Counted from the stretch's first letter, positions 8,522 through 18,491 are shown. The stretch is 64,000 nucleotides of DNA from Pseudorhodoferax sp965279475 (GCA_965279475.1 CBDIIA010000003.1:1-64000), one strand, 5' to 3'. Notes: generated from the sequence alone by a model not told the origin. Translations and numbers: made by a program.

Positions 8522-10021
8522 ATGACGGGCGTGGCCGTGGTGGCGCGCGCTCCTCGAATGTCTTTGGCAATCGGCATCGTGGTGCTGACGTTGTGCATGC
8601 TGGGCGGCATGTCCATGGGGTGGGTGGGCTACATCGGCAGTGACGACTGGGCCTACATCCTCAATGCGCGCGACCGCATGGTCATGCCCTGGGTTATCGG
8701 AATCGACCACTGGGAGGTTCGCCTCACGATGACATGGCCCATGGCCGCCGCATTCGTCGCGTTCGGACAGTCAGAGTATTCGGCTGCATTGCCTACTTTG
8801 GCCTATGCGTGGGCCACTGGCGTGGTCGTGCTGGTGTTTCTGTGGCGCCGGGTAGGCCCGCCGGCCGCATTGCTGGCAGGCTTATTTCTCGCGTTGTCGC
8901 CGTTGCTGGTGGTCAATGCGACTTCGTTGCGCATTGATGCGGTGGAGAACTTCTTCGTTCTGACTGCATTGCTGAGCTTTCTGATCGCGGTGGAGCGAGC
9001 TGGCACTCGCTGGCTGTTGCTGGCCTGTGGCATTCTGACAGCGTTGGCATTTGTCACTCGGCCGACCGCCGTGGCGCTGCTCGCGTTCTATGGCATGGTA
9101 ATCCCGGTGGGCATCGGCTTTGGGCGTGCGCGCTTCCTGTGGCTGGCGATCGGCTTTCTGGTCGTCTGGCTGGCAGAGTCGTTCTACTACTTGCATGGCA
9201 CTGGCCGCTGGTTCTACCGGTTAGGCATCGATTTCGGGCATGACCGGGTAGTCCGTGCCGGCACGCTATTCGACGCGGTGCTTCTGGCGCCCATGCGCAT
9301 GTTATTGACCTCGCACAGCTTCGGCTTGGCATTTTGGCTGCTGCCGGTCATGGCTTGGTACGCAGGCAGAGAAAAGGTGGCAGGTCAAGCACAAGCGCAG
9401 CTTGTGCGGGTGCTGGCCGCATTCACTGGCGTGTGGATTCTTGTGTTTGCGGGCTTCGCGTCCAAACTGGTACTGGACCCGCGCTACTTGACGCCTGCGC
9501 TGACGACCGCGCTGATCGTGTTGGCTATCGCCCTCACGATACTCTGGCGGCGCGGCCGACACGTACTTGCCGTAGGCATCACCTCCCTGCTGCTGGCCGT
9601 GCAGGTGCTGGGTCTCTATGTGGAGAACAAGGACTTTTTGTACGCCGAACGTTGGCTCGTTCAGCTGGCGCAACAGAATGCAGAGCTGGTCTACACTGAC
9701 CCACAGACGCGCGAACGCGCGCTGTTCCTGTTGCAAGTGGCTGGCGTGGATGATCATGTGCGTGCCGCACCCCCGCCACTTGGCGCTCTGTATCTTTCGG
9801 TGCCCGCCAACGCGGCACGTGGTCGGTACAACAAGCAGCGCTGGCAGCCCGACGACTACCGCCCCGGCGCTTGGCCGGTGCAGCAGACCTTCGATCCGGG
9901 CCGCACCAACTTCGGCGATGGCCTGCTTGCGCTGGGCCTGGACCAAACCTTGCCACCCGCGCTCTGGACCAAGATCGCGCAGCCCAATCCCGCAGTGGTG
10001 CTGTACCGTCGGACGCTCTGA
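8522..10021 (+). CDS. PMT/ArnT-like membrane glycosyltransferase (GT39/GT83-type)
   Basis: A 499-residue polytopic protein with about ten or eleven hydrophobic helices. The first extracytoplasmic loop has GSDDWAYIL, corresponding to the conserved acidic D/E pair of GT-C glycosyltransferases that use polyprenyl-phosphate sugars. A soluble periplasmic domain of about 130 residues ends the protein. GGAGG lies about 10 bases before the ATG, a good ribosome binding site. It ends 6 bases from the convergent gene at 10027. Probable role: sugar transfer on the periplasmic side using a lipid-linked donor, possibly made by the preceding DPM1-like enzyme. Confidence 0.75.
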   Translation: MTGVAVVARAPRMSLAIGIVVLTLCMLGGMSMGWVGYIGSDDWAYILNARDRMVMPWVIGIDHWEVRLTMTWPMAAAFVAFGQSEYSAALPTLAYAWATGVVVLVFLWRRVGPPAALLAGLFLALSPLLVVNATSLRIDAVENFFVLTALLSFLIAVERAGTRWLLLACGILTALAFVTRPTAVALLAFYGMVIPVGIGFGRARFLWLAIGFLVVWLAESFYYLHGTGRWFYRLGIDFGHDRVVRAGTLFDAVLLAPMRMLLTSHSFGLAFWLLPVMAWYAGREKVAGQAQAQLVRVLAAFTGVWILVFAGFASKLVLDPRYLTPALTTALIVLAIALTILWRRGRHVLAVGITSLLLAVQVLGLYVENKDFLYAERWLVQLAQQNAELVYTDPQTRERALFLLQVAGVDDHVRAAPPPLGALYLSVPANAARGRYNKQRWQPDDYRPGAWPVQQTFDPGRTNFGDGLLALGLDQTLPPALWTKIAQPNPAVVLYRRTL

Positions 10022-10026
10022 GCAGC

Positions 10027-11709
10027 CTATCTGCTGCCTTCGATTTTCCGGCCAATGATGGGAAGGTCAATCTGGAACGTATCTGGCCGCGCGGCGACGG
10101 GCCCCTTGTTGCGGTAGATGATCAGTTCCTTTTCATATGCGGCGAAGTTCGCAGGCGTGGCGATGCGTTGCACGGGCTCGAATTCGCTCGACGCAAGTAC
10201 TGCTTCGAAACGGCGCATGACTTCGAGGTCATCCCAGAAACCCGGCTGCACCACCAGATAGTGCGCACCACTGCTGTGGATGAGCGCGCGGATCTCGTCC
10301 TCGGAGAGTGCCTTCTGCTCTACGCCCAACTCGCGGCGCACTGCCACACGTAGCAGCAACTTGTCGGCCCGCACCACGCTCAGGTCGCGCCGGTCCTCGC
10401 GCGCGCGCATGTTGAACACGAAGGCGCCATCTCGGTACCCGGAAAAGATGACGGCGCTGTCCTTGGGGGCGTGGCGCGCGACGTAGTCCACCGCCTGCGC
10501 ATAACCCTCGACGGCAAACACGGGCCGCTGTAGCAGTGTCTGCGCCAGCGTGCCGGCGGCCAGCGTTACGCCCAGCACCAGCGCCAACGTGCGTGACCCC
10601 AGCCGTTGCAAGGTGGCAAACGCCACGAACACGGCTGGCGCCAGCAAGAACACACTGTGCCGTGCCTCCTTCAGGTCAATGGCGGAAAAGAACAGGTAGC
10701 CCACGCAAAACCAACCGCCGAAAAAAGCCAGCTGTTCGCGGGCGGCTGCGTCGCGACGGCGAAATACAGCCGTGGCCAGCCCGATGGTTCCTCCGATCGC
10801 ACCGACCAGAGCCAACCAACCCATCTGGCCCGGCAACTGCCGCAAATACCATAGCCATCCGGACAGGGAACGGCGGGAGACCTCCGCGTCGGCGATGCCC
10901 GTCACGGATTGCACGTTGGCCTGCCCGAACTTGAGCGTCAGTACGATGAGTGGCACTAGGCCGATCGCGCTGATCAACAGGGCGGCCCAGACATGGGGGT
11001 CTCGCAGAAGGCGCGGACCGCGACGGGCCAGCAGCAACAGCCCAAATACGGGCGCCATGAAGGCCAGGCTGATCTTGGTGTACATGCCTAGCACCAGCAG
11101 AGCGCACGCCAGGTACAGGAAGCGCGCGGGAGCTCCGCGCAGGTAGCGCATGAAAGCATAGGCGCTCCATACCAGGAATGCGAAAGCCGGGATCTCCAGC
11201 ATGATCTGACGACCCCAGAATGCCACCTCGGGCAAGGCGACCACCGCCAGCGCGCACAGCAAAGCACTGCTGCGCGGCAGCCAGAGGCCCGCAAGCCTGT
11301 AGCAGCCCCAGGCCAGCGCGGCGTAGTGCACGACCACGGCGAGCAAGGCCGTCGCGTGGGACACGCCGAACAACGCGTAGAACGGCGCGCTCAGCACATA
11401 GAAAAGCGGCGGGTAGAACAGGATCGTCAGCGCCGGATATTGAGCGTAGTAGCGCAGCGCGTACTCTTGCGGCGCGGAGAATGGCGCTGCTGCCAGCAGG
11501 TCTTTAATGAACACGCCGTTCAGCGCGTGGCGCGGCGCGTCGGACCAGTAGAAATTGCCTTCGGACGGTGCGAAGCGAAACAGAAGGCCCAGAACGAGCA
11601 AGATCAACAACGCAGCAAGCGCGTCGGCGTATCGTGGAGCAACAGGCTTCATGGTGGGAAGGTCGGTTCTGGGCATTGGACGTCTCGTGCAATGCGTGGT
11701 AAAGGGCAT
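10027..11709 (-). CDS. PMT/ArnT-like membrane glycosyltransferase, second type
   Basis: A polytopic protein of about 560 residues. After the first helix (LAALLILLVLGLLFRF) comes FYWSDAPRHALNG, matching the acidic loop of ArnT/PMT-like GT-C enzymes, and a YPPLFY segment typical of the group. The C-terminal 150 residues are soluble and presumably periplasmic. Possible starts are ATGs at 11709, 11676 and 11652; 11709 is the first after the stop of the upstream GT2 gene (11721). It is the last gene of a leftward five-gene block beginning with GtrA at 16310. Substrate unknown. Confidence 0.75.
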   Translation of the reverse strand: MPFTTHCTRRPMPRTDLPTMKPVAPRYADALAALLILLVLGLLFRFAPSEGNFYWSDAPRHALNGVFIKDLLAAAPFSAPQEYALRYYAQYPALTILFYPPLFYVLSAPFYALFGVSHATALLAVVVHYAALAWGCYRLAGLWLPRSSALLCALAVVALPEVAFWGRQIMLEIPAFAFLVWSAYAFMRYLRGAPARFLYLACALLVLGMYTKISLAFMAPVFGLLLLARRGPRLLRDPHVWAALLISAIGLVPLIVLTLKFGQANVQSVTGIADAEVSRRSLSGWLWYLRQLPGQMGWLALVGAIGGTIGLATAVFRRRDAAAREQLAFFGGWFCVGYLFFSAIDLKEARHSVFLLAPAVFVAFATLQRLGSRTLALVLGVTLAAGTLAQTLLQRPVFAVEGYAQAVDYVARHAPKDSAVIFSGYRDGAFVFNMRAREDRRDLSVVRADKLLLRVAVRRELGVEQKALSEDEIRALIHSSGAHYLVVQPGFWDDLEVMRRFEAVLASSEFEPVQRIATPANFAAYEKELIIYRNKGPVAARPDTFQIDLPIIGRKIEGSR

Positions 11710-11720
11710 GGCACAGCGGC

Positions 11721-12731
11721 TCAGTGGCGCGACGGCAAGCTGCCCAGCCTGCGCCGCAACTGCTGCCACAGCGTCAACGCAAAGTACGCACCTGCGCGGA
11801 GCTTGCGTCGGCTGTGCAGCAGCGCGCGCCAGAAGGCATGTCTCGCCACGTCCAAGTCGCCGTGCCAGAAATGCGAATAGCCATGGTCAAAATACACATT
11901 GCCGATGCGGCCGAGGAAGTCCCGCTCGGCGATGGTGGAACCGTCCGGGTTCGTCAGGCCCCAACGCAGGTGGGCGGTTTGTAGCAACGTCGCCAAGTGG
12001 CTGACATCGGACAGCCGGTGCATGGCACTGGAGCCATGGATGCGGTAGAACGCAACTGTGCCGGCCAGCGCATGCATCTGCGTGACACGTGCAGCCTTCA
12101 GCCAGAAATCGTAGTCTTCGCCTACGCGCATGGACGGATTGAACCCTCCGATGGCCTGGTAAACATTGCGCCGAATCACGGCGGTGTTCATTCCCACCAA
12201 CAAGCCGAGCAGCAGCCGCGTATAGATCCAGCCCGAACGAGCGGCCTCGGCTTCGATCATGTCGCTGCAGTCATGCCAGAGCGAATCGGCCGGGGCGAAC
12301 GCACCCCGACCGTCGGCCGACCATCGGATGAACCCGCCAAATACCACACCCACGTCCGGATGACGATCGAAATAGTTGACTTGCGCCAGCAGCTTGCCAG
12401 GGAACCAGACGTCATCAGCATCGAGAAACGCGATGAAATCGCCTCGCGCCTCGCGCATTCCCGCGTTGCGCGCGTGCGAGACGCCGCTGCCTTCCAATCG
12501 CAGGGTTTGGATGCGCGGGTCCAACTGCACCAGCGTGGTGTAATCGAAATCATCCGAGCCATCGTCGACGACGATCACCTCCAGCGATGTGAACGATTGC
12601 ATCAGGATGCTGTCGATGGCCTCGTGGATGTAGTCCTTGCCGTTGCGGACCGGAATGATGACTGATACGCGCGGCATCGATCGGCGTGCGTCGGTCACGG
12701 TATTGCGATCTTGTGGCAGCATGGAGGTCAT
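11721..12731 (-). CDS. Family 2 glycosyltransferase
   Basis: A 336-residue GT-A glycosyltransferase: RVSVIIPVRNG, VVDDGSDD, SHARNAGMREARG and FLDADDVW (the D.D site) are in order, followed by NTAVIRR and GEDYDFWL, which places a catalytic-base acidic residue. The frame is open much further upstream, but the ATG at 12731 overlaps the stop of the preceding flippase gene in an ATGA arrangement, implying translational coupling. It probably adds a sugar to the growing repeat unit on the cytoplasmic side. Donor sugar not predictable. Confidence 0.88.
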   Translation of the reverse strand: MTSMLPQDRNTVTDARRSMPRVSVIIPVRNGKDYIHEAIDSILMQSFTSLEVIVVDDGSDDFDYTTLVQLDPRIQTLRLEGSGVSHARNAGMREARGDFIAFLDADDVWFPGKLLAQVNYFDRHPDVGVVFGGFIRWSADGRGAFAPADSLWHDCSDMIEAEAARSGWIYTRLLLGLLVGMNTAVIRRNVYQAIGGFNPSMRVGEDYDFWLKAARVTQMHALAGTVAFYRIHGSSAMHRLSDVSHLATLLQTAHLRWGLTNPDGSTIAERDFLGRIGNVYFDHGYSHFWHGDLDVARHAFWRALLHSRRKLRAGAYFALTLWQQLRRRLGSLPSRH

Positions 12732-14164
12732 GAACTCTTGAGTCGCAGAGCCATGGAACGGATTTCGCTCCAGATGGGTAACCGGAATGCCATCGCGCTC
12801 GCCAGCCAGGCACATAGGGCGACGACCGCGCTGGCGACCAGAAGTGCCCAGACTGGCACAACCTCCATCAATGAGGCTCGCATCGCCCATACAACTGAGC
12901 ATACTGTAGCGGTCAACAGCGCAGGCCGTGCCTGGACATGCAGCCACCTGCGCGGACCGATGCCCAATTGGGTCTTGAGGATGTAGATGAACACCGGCGC
13001 CGACGCTACATCGCCCAGCAGGGCTGCGATGGCAAAGCTCTGGAGCGAGCCGTCAAACAGTGCCAGCGCCGCGATCACTTTGATGAGGAGCGCCGCGCCG
13101 AGCGGCAACGCCGTCACATACGGCCTACCCATGCCAGTCAGCGCGGGCGGCATCAGCGAGAACGCGGTCTGGATCGCCACGGCCAAGCACAGCCAGGGCA
13201 TCGCGGGGATCGAGCCTTCCCAAGTCCTGCCATACAGCGTGACGATGATTTCGGAGCGCATGACCAACACGAAGCCCAGTGCCGGCCAGATGATGCTGGT
13301 GAGGTAGGAGACACCGCGGCAGAACTCCGCGTCCAACCGGTCCTTGGCGTGGTAAGTCTGGGCCAGGTAGGGCAGTGCCAGCGAATTGACAGTGGGCGTC
13401 AGGACGCTGTTGATAATCCCTACCGTGGAATTGGCCCGGCTGTAGTAGCCGACGTGAGCCGGCGTGCCCATGCGGCCCAGCATCACGTCCGGCAAGGCGT
13501 TGTCCAACGCCTTCAACGACGAAGTCAGTACCGTGCCGCTGCCGAAGCCGACGATATGGCGCCAGTTTACAAGTGATGGGCGGCGTGGCAACCCGACGGG
13601 TCGCACGAAGTGGAAGCCGATCCCGACGGCCAAGATATTCGCCAAGTTGGCCCAGGCCATCGTGGTGTAGCTGAACCCCAGCAGCGCAAACGTGATGCTG
13701 GCGGTGAAGTACACGGCTGTCGAGAACACAGTGACCTTGGCCGCTTTTCCCACTTCCATATTGCGCGACAGAACAGCAGCAGGAATAGCCCCGAACGGAA
13801 TGAACAGAAAGCCGATGGATAGGATCTGGACGACTTCGCGCACGCCATCTACCCGGAAGAAGCGAGCCCACCACCAGGACGAAACGAACAGGATGATTGC
13901 CATCGTGACCGAGGTGACATACAGGATGCCCGTGGCAGTGCGGATGGTTTGCTCGTCCAAGTGCTTCTGACGTTTGATGAACGAGTTCACGCCGAAGTCG
14001 CGAAACACGTGCGAGAACGCCACGAGCACTGCACTCATCGAGAAAATACCGATCTCCTGTGGCGACAACAGCCGGGCAATGATGATCGACAAAACGAAGC
14101 TGGCGGCCAGTGCACCGTTGCTGGCCAGAAACTGAATGCCGACTTTCTTGCGTAAGGAATTCAT
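12728..14164 (-). CDS. Wzx-like polysaccharide flippase (MOP superfamily), second paralogue
   Basis: A 478-residue polytopic protein, full length for the family. The N-terminus (IIIARLLSPQEIG, then HVFRDFGVNSF) aligns well with the flippase at 1121-2566, so the locus holds two related lipid-linked oligosaccharide exporters. The gene follows the polytopic protein at 14239-15816 by 74 bases and overlaps the downstream GT2 start by four bases. Two flippases suggest either two different repeat units or specialisation after duplication. Confidence 0.87.
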   Translation of the reverse strand: MNSLRKKVGIQFLASNGALAASFVLSIIIARLLSPQEIGIFSMSAVLVAFSHVFRDFGVNSFIKRQKHLDEQTIRTATGILYVTSVTMAIILFVSSWWWARFFRVDGVREVVQILSIGFLFIPFGAIPAAVLSRNMEVGKAAKVTVFSTAVYFTASITFALLGFSYTTMAWANLANILAVGIGFHFVRPVGLPRRPSLVNWRHIVGFGSGTVLTSSLKALDNALPDVMLGRMGTPAHVGYYSRANSTVGIINSVLTPTVNSLALPYLAQTYHAKDRLDAEFCRGVSYLTSIIWPALGFVLVMRSEIIVTLYGRTWEGSIPAMPWLCLAVAIQTAFSLMPPALTGMGRPYVTALPLGAALLIKVIAALALFDGSLQSFAIAALLGDVASAPVFIYILKTQLGIGPRRWLHVQARPALLTATVCSVVWAMRASLMEVVPVWALLVASAVVALCAWLASAMAFRLPIWSEIRSMALRLKSS

Positions 14165-14238
14165 TGAATGGAGTGCTCAGCGTGGGCCGTGCAGCGCGCG
14201 CGCACCACTGCAGCGAAGAAAGTCGGAAGCATAAGCAC

Positions 14239-15816
14239 CTACGGTGCGATCTTGTAGACGGCGGTGTCGATCACTTCGTCGCGCCAGACCAGGTGCAGCC
14301 GCGGAGGCAGCGTCGGACCGAAATCCTTGACGCCGACAAGATACACCCAGTCGAAGCGGTCCAAAGGAAGCCTTCCCATCGCTTGCTGCCGTTCACTAGC
14401 GGTGTTCAAGCGGTACGTGTTCGATGGAAACTTGTAAAAGCCAGTGTCGGTGTTGTAACGCGGCTGCACGACCTGTGCGCCCGGCTCGGCAAAAAGGCTG
14501 TTCACGAAAGCGTCTTTCTTCACTACCAGCAGATTGCCGATGTGGTCGATGGGAGGATTGAGCAGCCAGGGGAAGGCCGGGGCGGACATCAGGTAGGCCA
14601 CACGCGAGCCGTGCGCTACTTTGTCCATGGCCTCGCGGTGGTGCGCATAGACGCTGTCGGCCCGCACCCAGTTCCAGCCGATCACACCCATGCGCACGGT
14701 GAACAACGTGACCAACACCAGCAGCCCGACCTGCAGTTGGCGCCGTGGCAGGACCAGTCCGCCGACCGATGCGGCCGCCACCACACCGATGGCTGCCGTC
14801 AATCGACGATCAGCCCCGCCGGACGAGAACAATCCGTTGGGCAACGCCAGGTAGAACACCGCTAGGACAGTCAACGGCAGAAGCATGGCGGGATGCAGCC
14901 GAAACGCCTTGCGCCACAAGCCCACGATCAAGCCCCCGAGCACCAGCAACCAGGTCGCGATGTCCAGCGGTGTGTTGTAGTTGTTGAAGACGTCCAGCAG
15001 GCCCAGCGCCTTGTTCGACAAAGTTCCCATCTGAATCGCCCCGGCCTGACCACCGGTCGGACTGGCCAGCACCAACAGTGCCAGCGCCGGCAGAAACTGG
15101 ATGCCGGCTGCCATGACGTGCCCCACATATCGCACGAACGCGCCCGGATCCTTGTGCCCGCGCCACCAGCGCCCGCCCTCGTACGCCATGACGAACAGCC
15201 CGTACACGCCCAGCGGGAACAGATGGCAAAAGAACAGTACGGTTGTCGGCACGCAGAACAAAAGGCGCGCACTCCACTGCCAGCGCTCGCGTGCATGGAC
15301 CCAGGCGGCCATCAGCCACAGCATCAGCCCGATGGAGAACGTGTAGTTCATGAAACCCCACAGGAAGTGCCGGTTGTAGAGCAACAGGAACACACCCAGC
15401 GACAGGTAGGACCAGCATCCGAACAGCACGCGGTTCAGCACCACCGTGCCGGTCGCGATCAGCACCAGGCTGGCCGCGACAAACAGTACCGAAGCGGGTT
15501 CGACCCCCATGTTGAATAGACGCATGGTGGCCGGTACGAGGATGTCCGATGCCAAGTTGGGGATGATGCTCCAATGGATCTCGTAATAGCGCGCGAGTGG
15601 CTCGGACTGCTGCAGGTTGGCCAGGATGTGCAGGCGAGCCAGATGGTTGGCGTAGTCGCCCAGGGGAAGCGGCGATGCCAGCAGTAGTGGCGCCAGGGCT
15701 AGCATGAGAAACGCGAGAAAGAGCACGCCGAACAAGCCCGGTGGCCGCCCCTGCGTATGCTGTTTCGGCAGGACGGCATATGCGCCGGCGGTCGAGGTGT
15801 GGCTGGCGGCATTCAT
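14239..15816 (-). CDS. Polytopic membrane protein, possible GT-C glycosyltransferase
   Basis: A 525-residue integral membrane protein with roughly ten helices. After the first helix the loop reads LGDYANHLARL, resembling the acidic/His loop of GT-C enzymes; the C-terminal 130 residues are soluble. I do not recognise a named family with certainty. Its ATG overlaps the stop of gtrA (ATGA overlap at 15813-15816), so the two are translationally coupled, consistent with a GtrA-linked lipid-sugar step. Assignment as a glycosyltransferase is inferred from topology and neighbours. Confidence 0.6.
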   Translation of the reverse strand: MNAASHTSTAGAYAVLPKQHTQGRPPGLFGVLFLAFLMLALAPLLLASPLPLGDYANHLARLHILANLQQSEPLARYYEIHWSIIPNLASDILVPATMRLFNMGVEPASVLFVAASLVLIATGTVVLNRVLFGCWSYLSLGVFLLLYNRHFLWGFMNYTFSIGLMLWLMAAWVHARERWQWSARLLFCVPTTVLFFCHLFPLGVYGLFVMAYEGGRWWRGHKDPGAFVRYVGHVMAAGIQFLPALALLVLASPTGGQAGAIQMGTLSNKALGLLDVFNNYNTPLDIATWLLVLGGLIVGLWRKAFRLHPAMLLPLTVLAVFYLALPNGLFSSGGADRRLTAAIGVVAAASVGGLVLPRRQLQVGLLVLVTLFTVRMGVIGWNWVRADSVYAHHREAMDKVAHGSRVAYLMSAPAFPWLLNPPIDHIGNLLVVKKDAFVNSLFAEPGAQVVQPRYNTDTGFYKFPSNTYRLNTASERQQAMGRLPLDRFDWVYLVGVKDFGPTLPPRLHLVWRDEVIDTAVYKIAP

Positions 15817-16310
15817 GGTGTGCTAGAAGGGGGTTTTGCCGACGGGTGTACAGCAGGTGCGCCGCGAAACACCAGTAGGCGTTGCATCACGTAGGACAGC
15901 ACGGTCGTGGGTGGAATGGCGAGGGCGCCTGCGACATAGGCGTTCAGCCCGCGCGCGAGCAGCCACCCGATGAAGGTGATATTAAAAAAGTACAGCACCG
16001 CCCATACCACGACGAAATAGAGAAACGAGAATCTGCCTGACTGCTTGAACACTAGGCGCTTGTGGGCCTGGAATCCGACGCAAATGCCGCACACGAGCGA
16101 CACCAGGTTGGCGACGAAGTAAGCCAAGCCCAGCGCAATGCACACCGCATATACGCTGTATGAAAAGGCGGTGTTGAGCAGGCCTACCGCCAAGTAGCGC
16201 AGAAAACGGCTGCCTTCCGCATGCGTATTGGATCGAGGAACTCCGCTCACAGGGACGGGCGGGCCCAGGCCGCGGTGGATCGTTTGACTTGCAGGGCGGC
16301 CGCCGCGCAT
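15813..16310 (-). CDS. GtrA family membrane protein
   Basis: About 165 residues with four membrane helices and the GtrA family pattern: FLRYLAVGLLNTAFSYSVY at the first helix, GFQAHKRLVFKQ in the middle loop, and SYVMQRLLVFRG at the end. GtrA proteins are proposed to flip or assist polyprenyl-phosphate-linked glucose or other sugars. The first 30 or so residues are not conserved-looking, so the true start may be internal. It heads the leftward block that includes the GT-C-like protein, flippase, GT2 and ArnT-like genes. Confidence 0.85.
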   Translation of the reverse strand: MRGGRPASQTIHRGLGPPVPVSGVPRSNTHAEGSRFLRYLAVGLLNTAFSYSVYAVCIALGLAYFVANLVSLVCGICVGFQAHKRLVFKQSGRFSFLYFVVVWAVLYFFNITFIGWLLARGLNAYVAGALAIPPTTVLSYVMQRLLVFRGAPAVHPSAKPPSSTP

Positions 16311-16544
16311 GGCGCAGCGTAATTGGGTGACACAGACGCTAATGCATCAAGGTAATCTGAAGGCGGCATGGCAAAAAGTGAGCAACGCGAACGCTCGGCG
16401 CGTGCGTGGGCCGGCTGGCGATCGACTGAGTATCCCTTGGTGACTTGTCACATTCATGATTGTTGCGCTCAAACGACCGAAATTCCGGCATTTCTTTGCA
16501 GAGCTGGCGAAACAGAATGTCCAAGTGTGCTTGAATGCGCCGCC

Positions 16545-17612
16545 ATGCACAGCGCTTCCATCCATGTCTATGCGTCTCTGGAGGAGGCCATCGCCGCCGA
16601 TCCGGCATTGCGTGCGACACCGTGCGACGTCTTTGCGTCGGTGCCGTGGTTCAAGACACTGGTGGAATCCGGTTTCGAGCGTCCCGTGCACCCCGTGTGG
16701 CTGGTCGCGCACCATCCAGCCAATGGCCTGGCATTTGGATTGGGTCTGCAGCGTGATGCAAGCGGCCTTTCTGCGTTGTCCAATTACTACAGCGCGTTGT
16801 GGGCGCCTCTGGGGTCAGTTGAAGCCGCCACCCCTGCGATCTGGCGCGGGCTGTCTGCGGCGCTGCGACAGGTCGGTGGCCGCGTGTTGCGGTTGCAGCC
16901 GATGGACGCGCAGGGGGGCTTGCTACAGGGGCTGGAGATCGGGCTGCGCGGCGTCGGCTATTGGGTAGACCGTTTTGTTTGCTTCGGCAACTGGTATCTG
17001 CAGGTCCAAGGGCGTAGTGCTGCCGAACTGTTTGCCGCGCGGCCCTCGGCGCTGCGCAACAGCGTGGGGCGTGGCCGCCGCCGTCTGGATCGGGTTGGTG
17101 CCTGGGAACTGCGGATCCATACCGGTGTGGATGCAGATCTGGCGGGCGGCGTGGATGATTTCACGGCCGTCTACGCCCGCAGTTGGAAGCAGCCAGAGCC
17201 GTGTCCGGACTTCATGCCGGCGCTGATGCGTGCGGCAGCCGCGCAAGGCTGGCTGCGCTTGGCGGTGCTGCGGCTGCAGGGGGAGCCGATCGCAGCGCAG
17301 GTCTGGCTGGTGTGTGGCGGCAAGGCGAGCATCTACAAGCTGGCCTATGCCGAGGGCTTCGAACGGTTTTCACCGGGCTCGGTGCTGACGGCGGCGCTCA
17401 TGGCGCATGTGATTGATGTCGATCGGGTGGACGAGGTCGACTACTTGAGCGGCGATGACGCCTACAAGCGCGACTGGATGGAGGCGCGCCGCGAACGCGT
17501 GGGCTTGGTTGCATTCGATGCTTCGTATTGGCGTGGTTGGCTGGGCGCCCTGCGCCATTTCGCGCCCCGCTGGTTGCGCCGCCGCGCTGCTGCCTCGGCT
17601 TCGGCTTCGTGA
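16545..17612 (+). CDS. GNAT-family (FemAB/BioF2-like) acyltransferase, second copy
   Basis: A 355-residue protein from the ATG at 16545; the open frame extends upstream to 16368 but that part looks non-coding. PWFKTLVESGF near the N-terminus, then LQGEPIAAQVWLVCGGKAS and YKLAYAEGFERFSPGSVL are typical of PF13480-type GNAT proteins of exosortase and EPS loci. It is a single gene flanked by the leftward gtrA block and the convergent hydrolase genes, ending 13 bases from the hydrolase 1 stop. Acyl group and acceptor are unknown. Confidence 0.78.
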   Translation: MHSASIHVYASLEEAIAADPALRATPCDVFASVPWFKTLVESGFERPVHPVWLVAHHPANGLAFGLGLQRDASGLSALSNYYSALWAPLGSVEAATPAIWRGLSAALRQVGGRVLRLQPMDAQGGLLQGLEIGLRGVGYWVDRFVCFGNWYLQVQGRSAAELFAARPSALRNSVGRGRRRLDRVGAWELRIHTGVDADLAGGVDDFTAVYARSWKQPEPCPDFMPALMRAAAAQGWLRLAVLRLQGEPIAAQVWLVCGGKASIYKLAYAEGFERFSPGSVLTAALMAHVIDVDRVDEVDYLSGDDAYKRDWMEARRERVGLVAFDASYWRGWLGALRHFAPRWLRRRAAASASAS

Positions 17613-17624
17613 CGAGCCGGTCGT

Positions 17625-18491
17625 TCAGCGCCTTAACGCGTCGAGCCACTGCAGCGTTTGTAGTTCCATCTGCGCGCGCGGATGCGGAGCCGATAGCGTA
17701 TGGTCGGCTTGTGCCAGCACTTCGCGCCGGACTTTGGCCTGCCCAAGCAGCCCCGACCATGCTGGGTCAATGCGTGCATGCTCCAAAAACTCCTTTGCTG
17801 TCAGGTCATGCTCGCTGAGCAGCAGCAAGATGTTCCCCGGAAAGGCTCGCCACGCTTCAGCCATGCGCTGCTGGAAAGGCTTGATCGCCTGTGGTGGCGT
17901 CGAGATCGAGGCCTGCTGCAACGTACCCACCAGACCGCGCAGGGCATGGAGGCCTACACCGCCCCGCAGCAGCTTGCGCCAAAAGGCCGGTTGCAACAGT
18001 CGCGCGCCATAGTAATGCCGGATTTGCGTGCGCGCCAACCCTTGCTGCGACCGGGCCCAAGGGTTCAGTAAACACAGTCCGGTCACGCGCGTGTCAGTAT
18101 GATGCCCATGCAGGTACAGCAGGCTGGCAGTTGCGCCATCGCACAGGCCCCACAGCACGACCTTGCGGACCGCTGGCACTGCCTGTACCAGACCTTCGAT
18201 GCCAGCGGCAATGTCATCGTGCAGATCCTCGAAGCTGCGTGGCTCGCCCGGGCTGTCGCCCATGCCGCGCACGTCGAATCGCAGCACGGCATACCCTGCG
18301 CCTGCCAGTCGCCGCGCGAGCTGGACGAATTGGCGGTGACTGCCGACGCGGTACTGGGGGCCACCGACGACAATCACAACCCCAAGAGGGTGTGTGGCGA
18401 TGGATGCCTCGGGCTGGGCCAGCACGGCCGGCAGCGTCAAGCCGACGCAGCGCAGGGCGAGGGCCGATTCGCGGTAGGCCGGCACGATCAT
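17625..18491 (-). CDS. Alpha/beta hydrolase, exosortase A system-associated (hydrolase 1 type)
   Basis: A 288-residue alpha/beta hydrolase matching the TIGR03100 group: VVIVVGGPQYRVGSHRQF, FDVRGMGDSPGEPRSF, and the nucleophile elbow WGLCDGATAS. The nucleophile position is Cys rather than Ser (G-L-C-D-G), usual for this group as I remember it. SEHDLTAKEF and QADHTLS carry the later Asp and His of the triad. The ATG at 18491 overlaps the stop of the hydrolase 2 gene (ATGA). Probable role is acyl transfer or hydrolysis on a carrier-bound unit together with the ACP, ligase and decarboxylase nearby; not experimentally defined. Confidence 0.88.
   Translation of the reverse strand: MIVPAYRESALALRCVGLTLPAVLAQPEASIATHPLGVVIVVGGPQYRVGSHRQFVQLARRLAGAGYAVLRFDVRGMGDSPGEPRSFEDLHDDIAAGIEGLVQAVPAVRKVVLWGLCDGATASLLYLHGHHTDTRVTGLCLLNPWARSQQGLARTQIRHYYGARLLQPAFWRKLLRGGVGLHALRGLVGTLQQASISTPPQAIKPFQQRMAEAWRAFPGNILLLLSEHDLTAKEFLEHARIDPAWSGLLGQAKVRREVLAQADHTLSAPHPRAQMELQTLQWLDALRR

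Noticed and set aside
16487..16504. GGCATTTCTTTGC as a sigma-54 (-24/-12) promoter before the second GNAT gene
   Set aside because: GG-to-GC spacing is one base short of the required distance.
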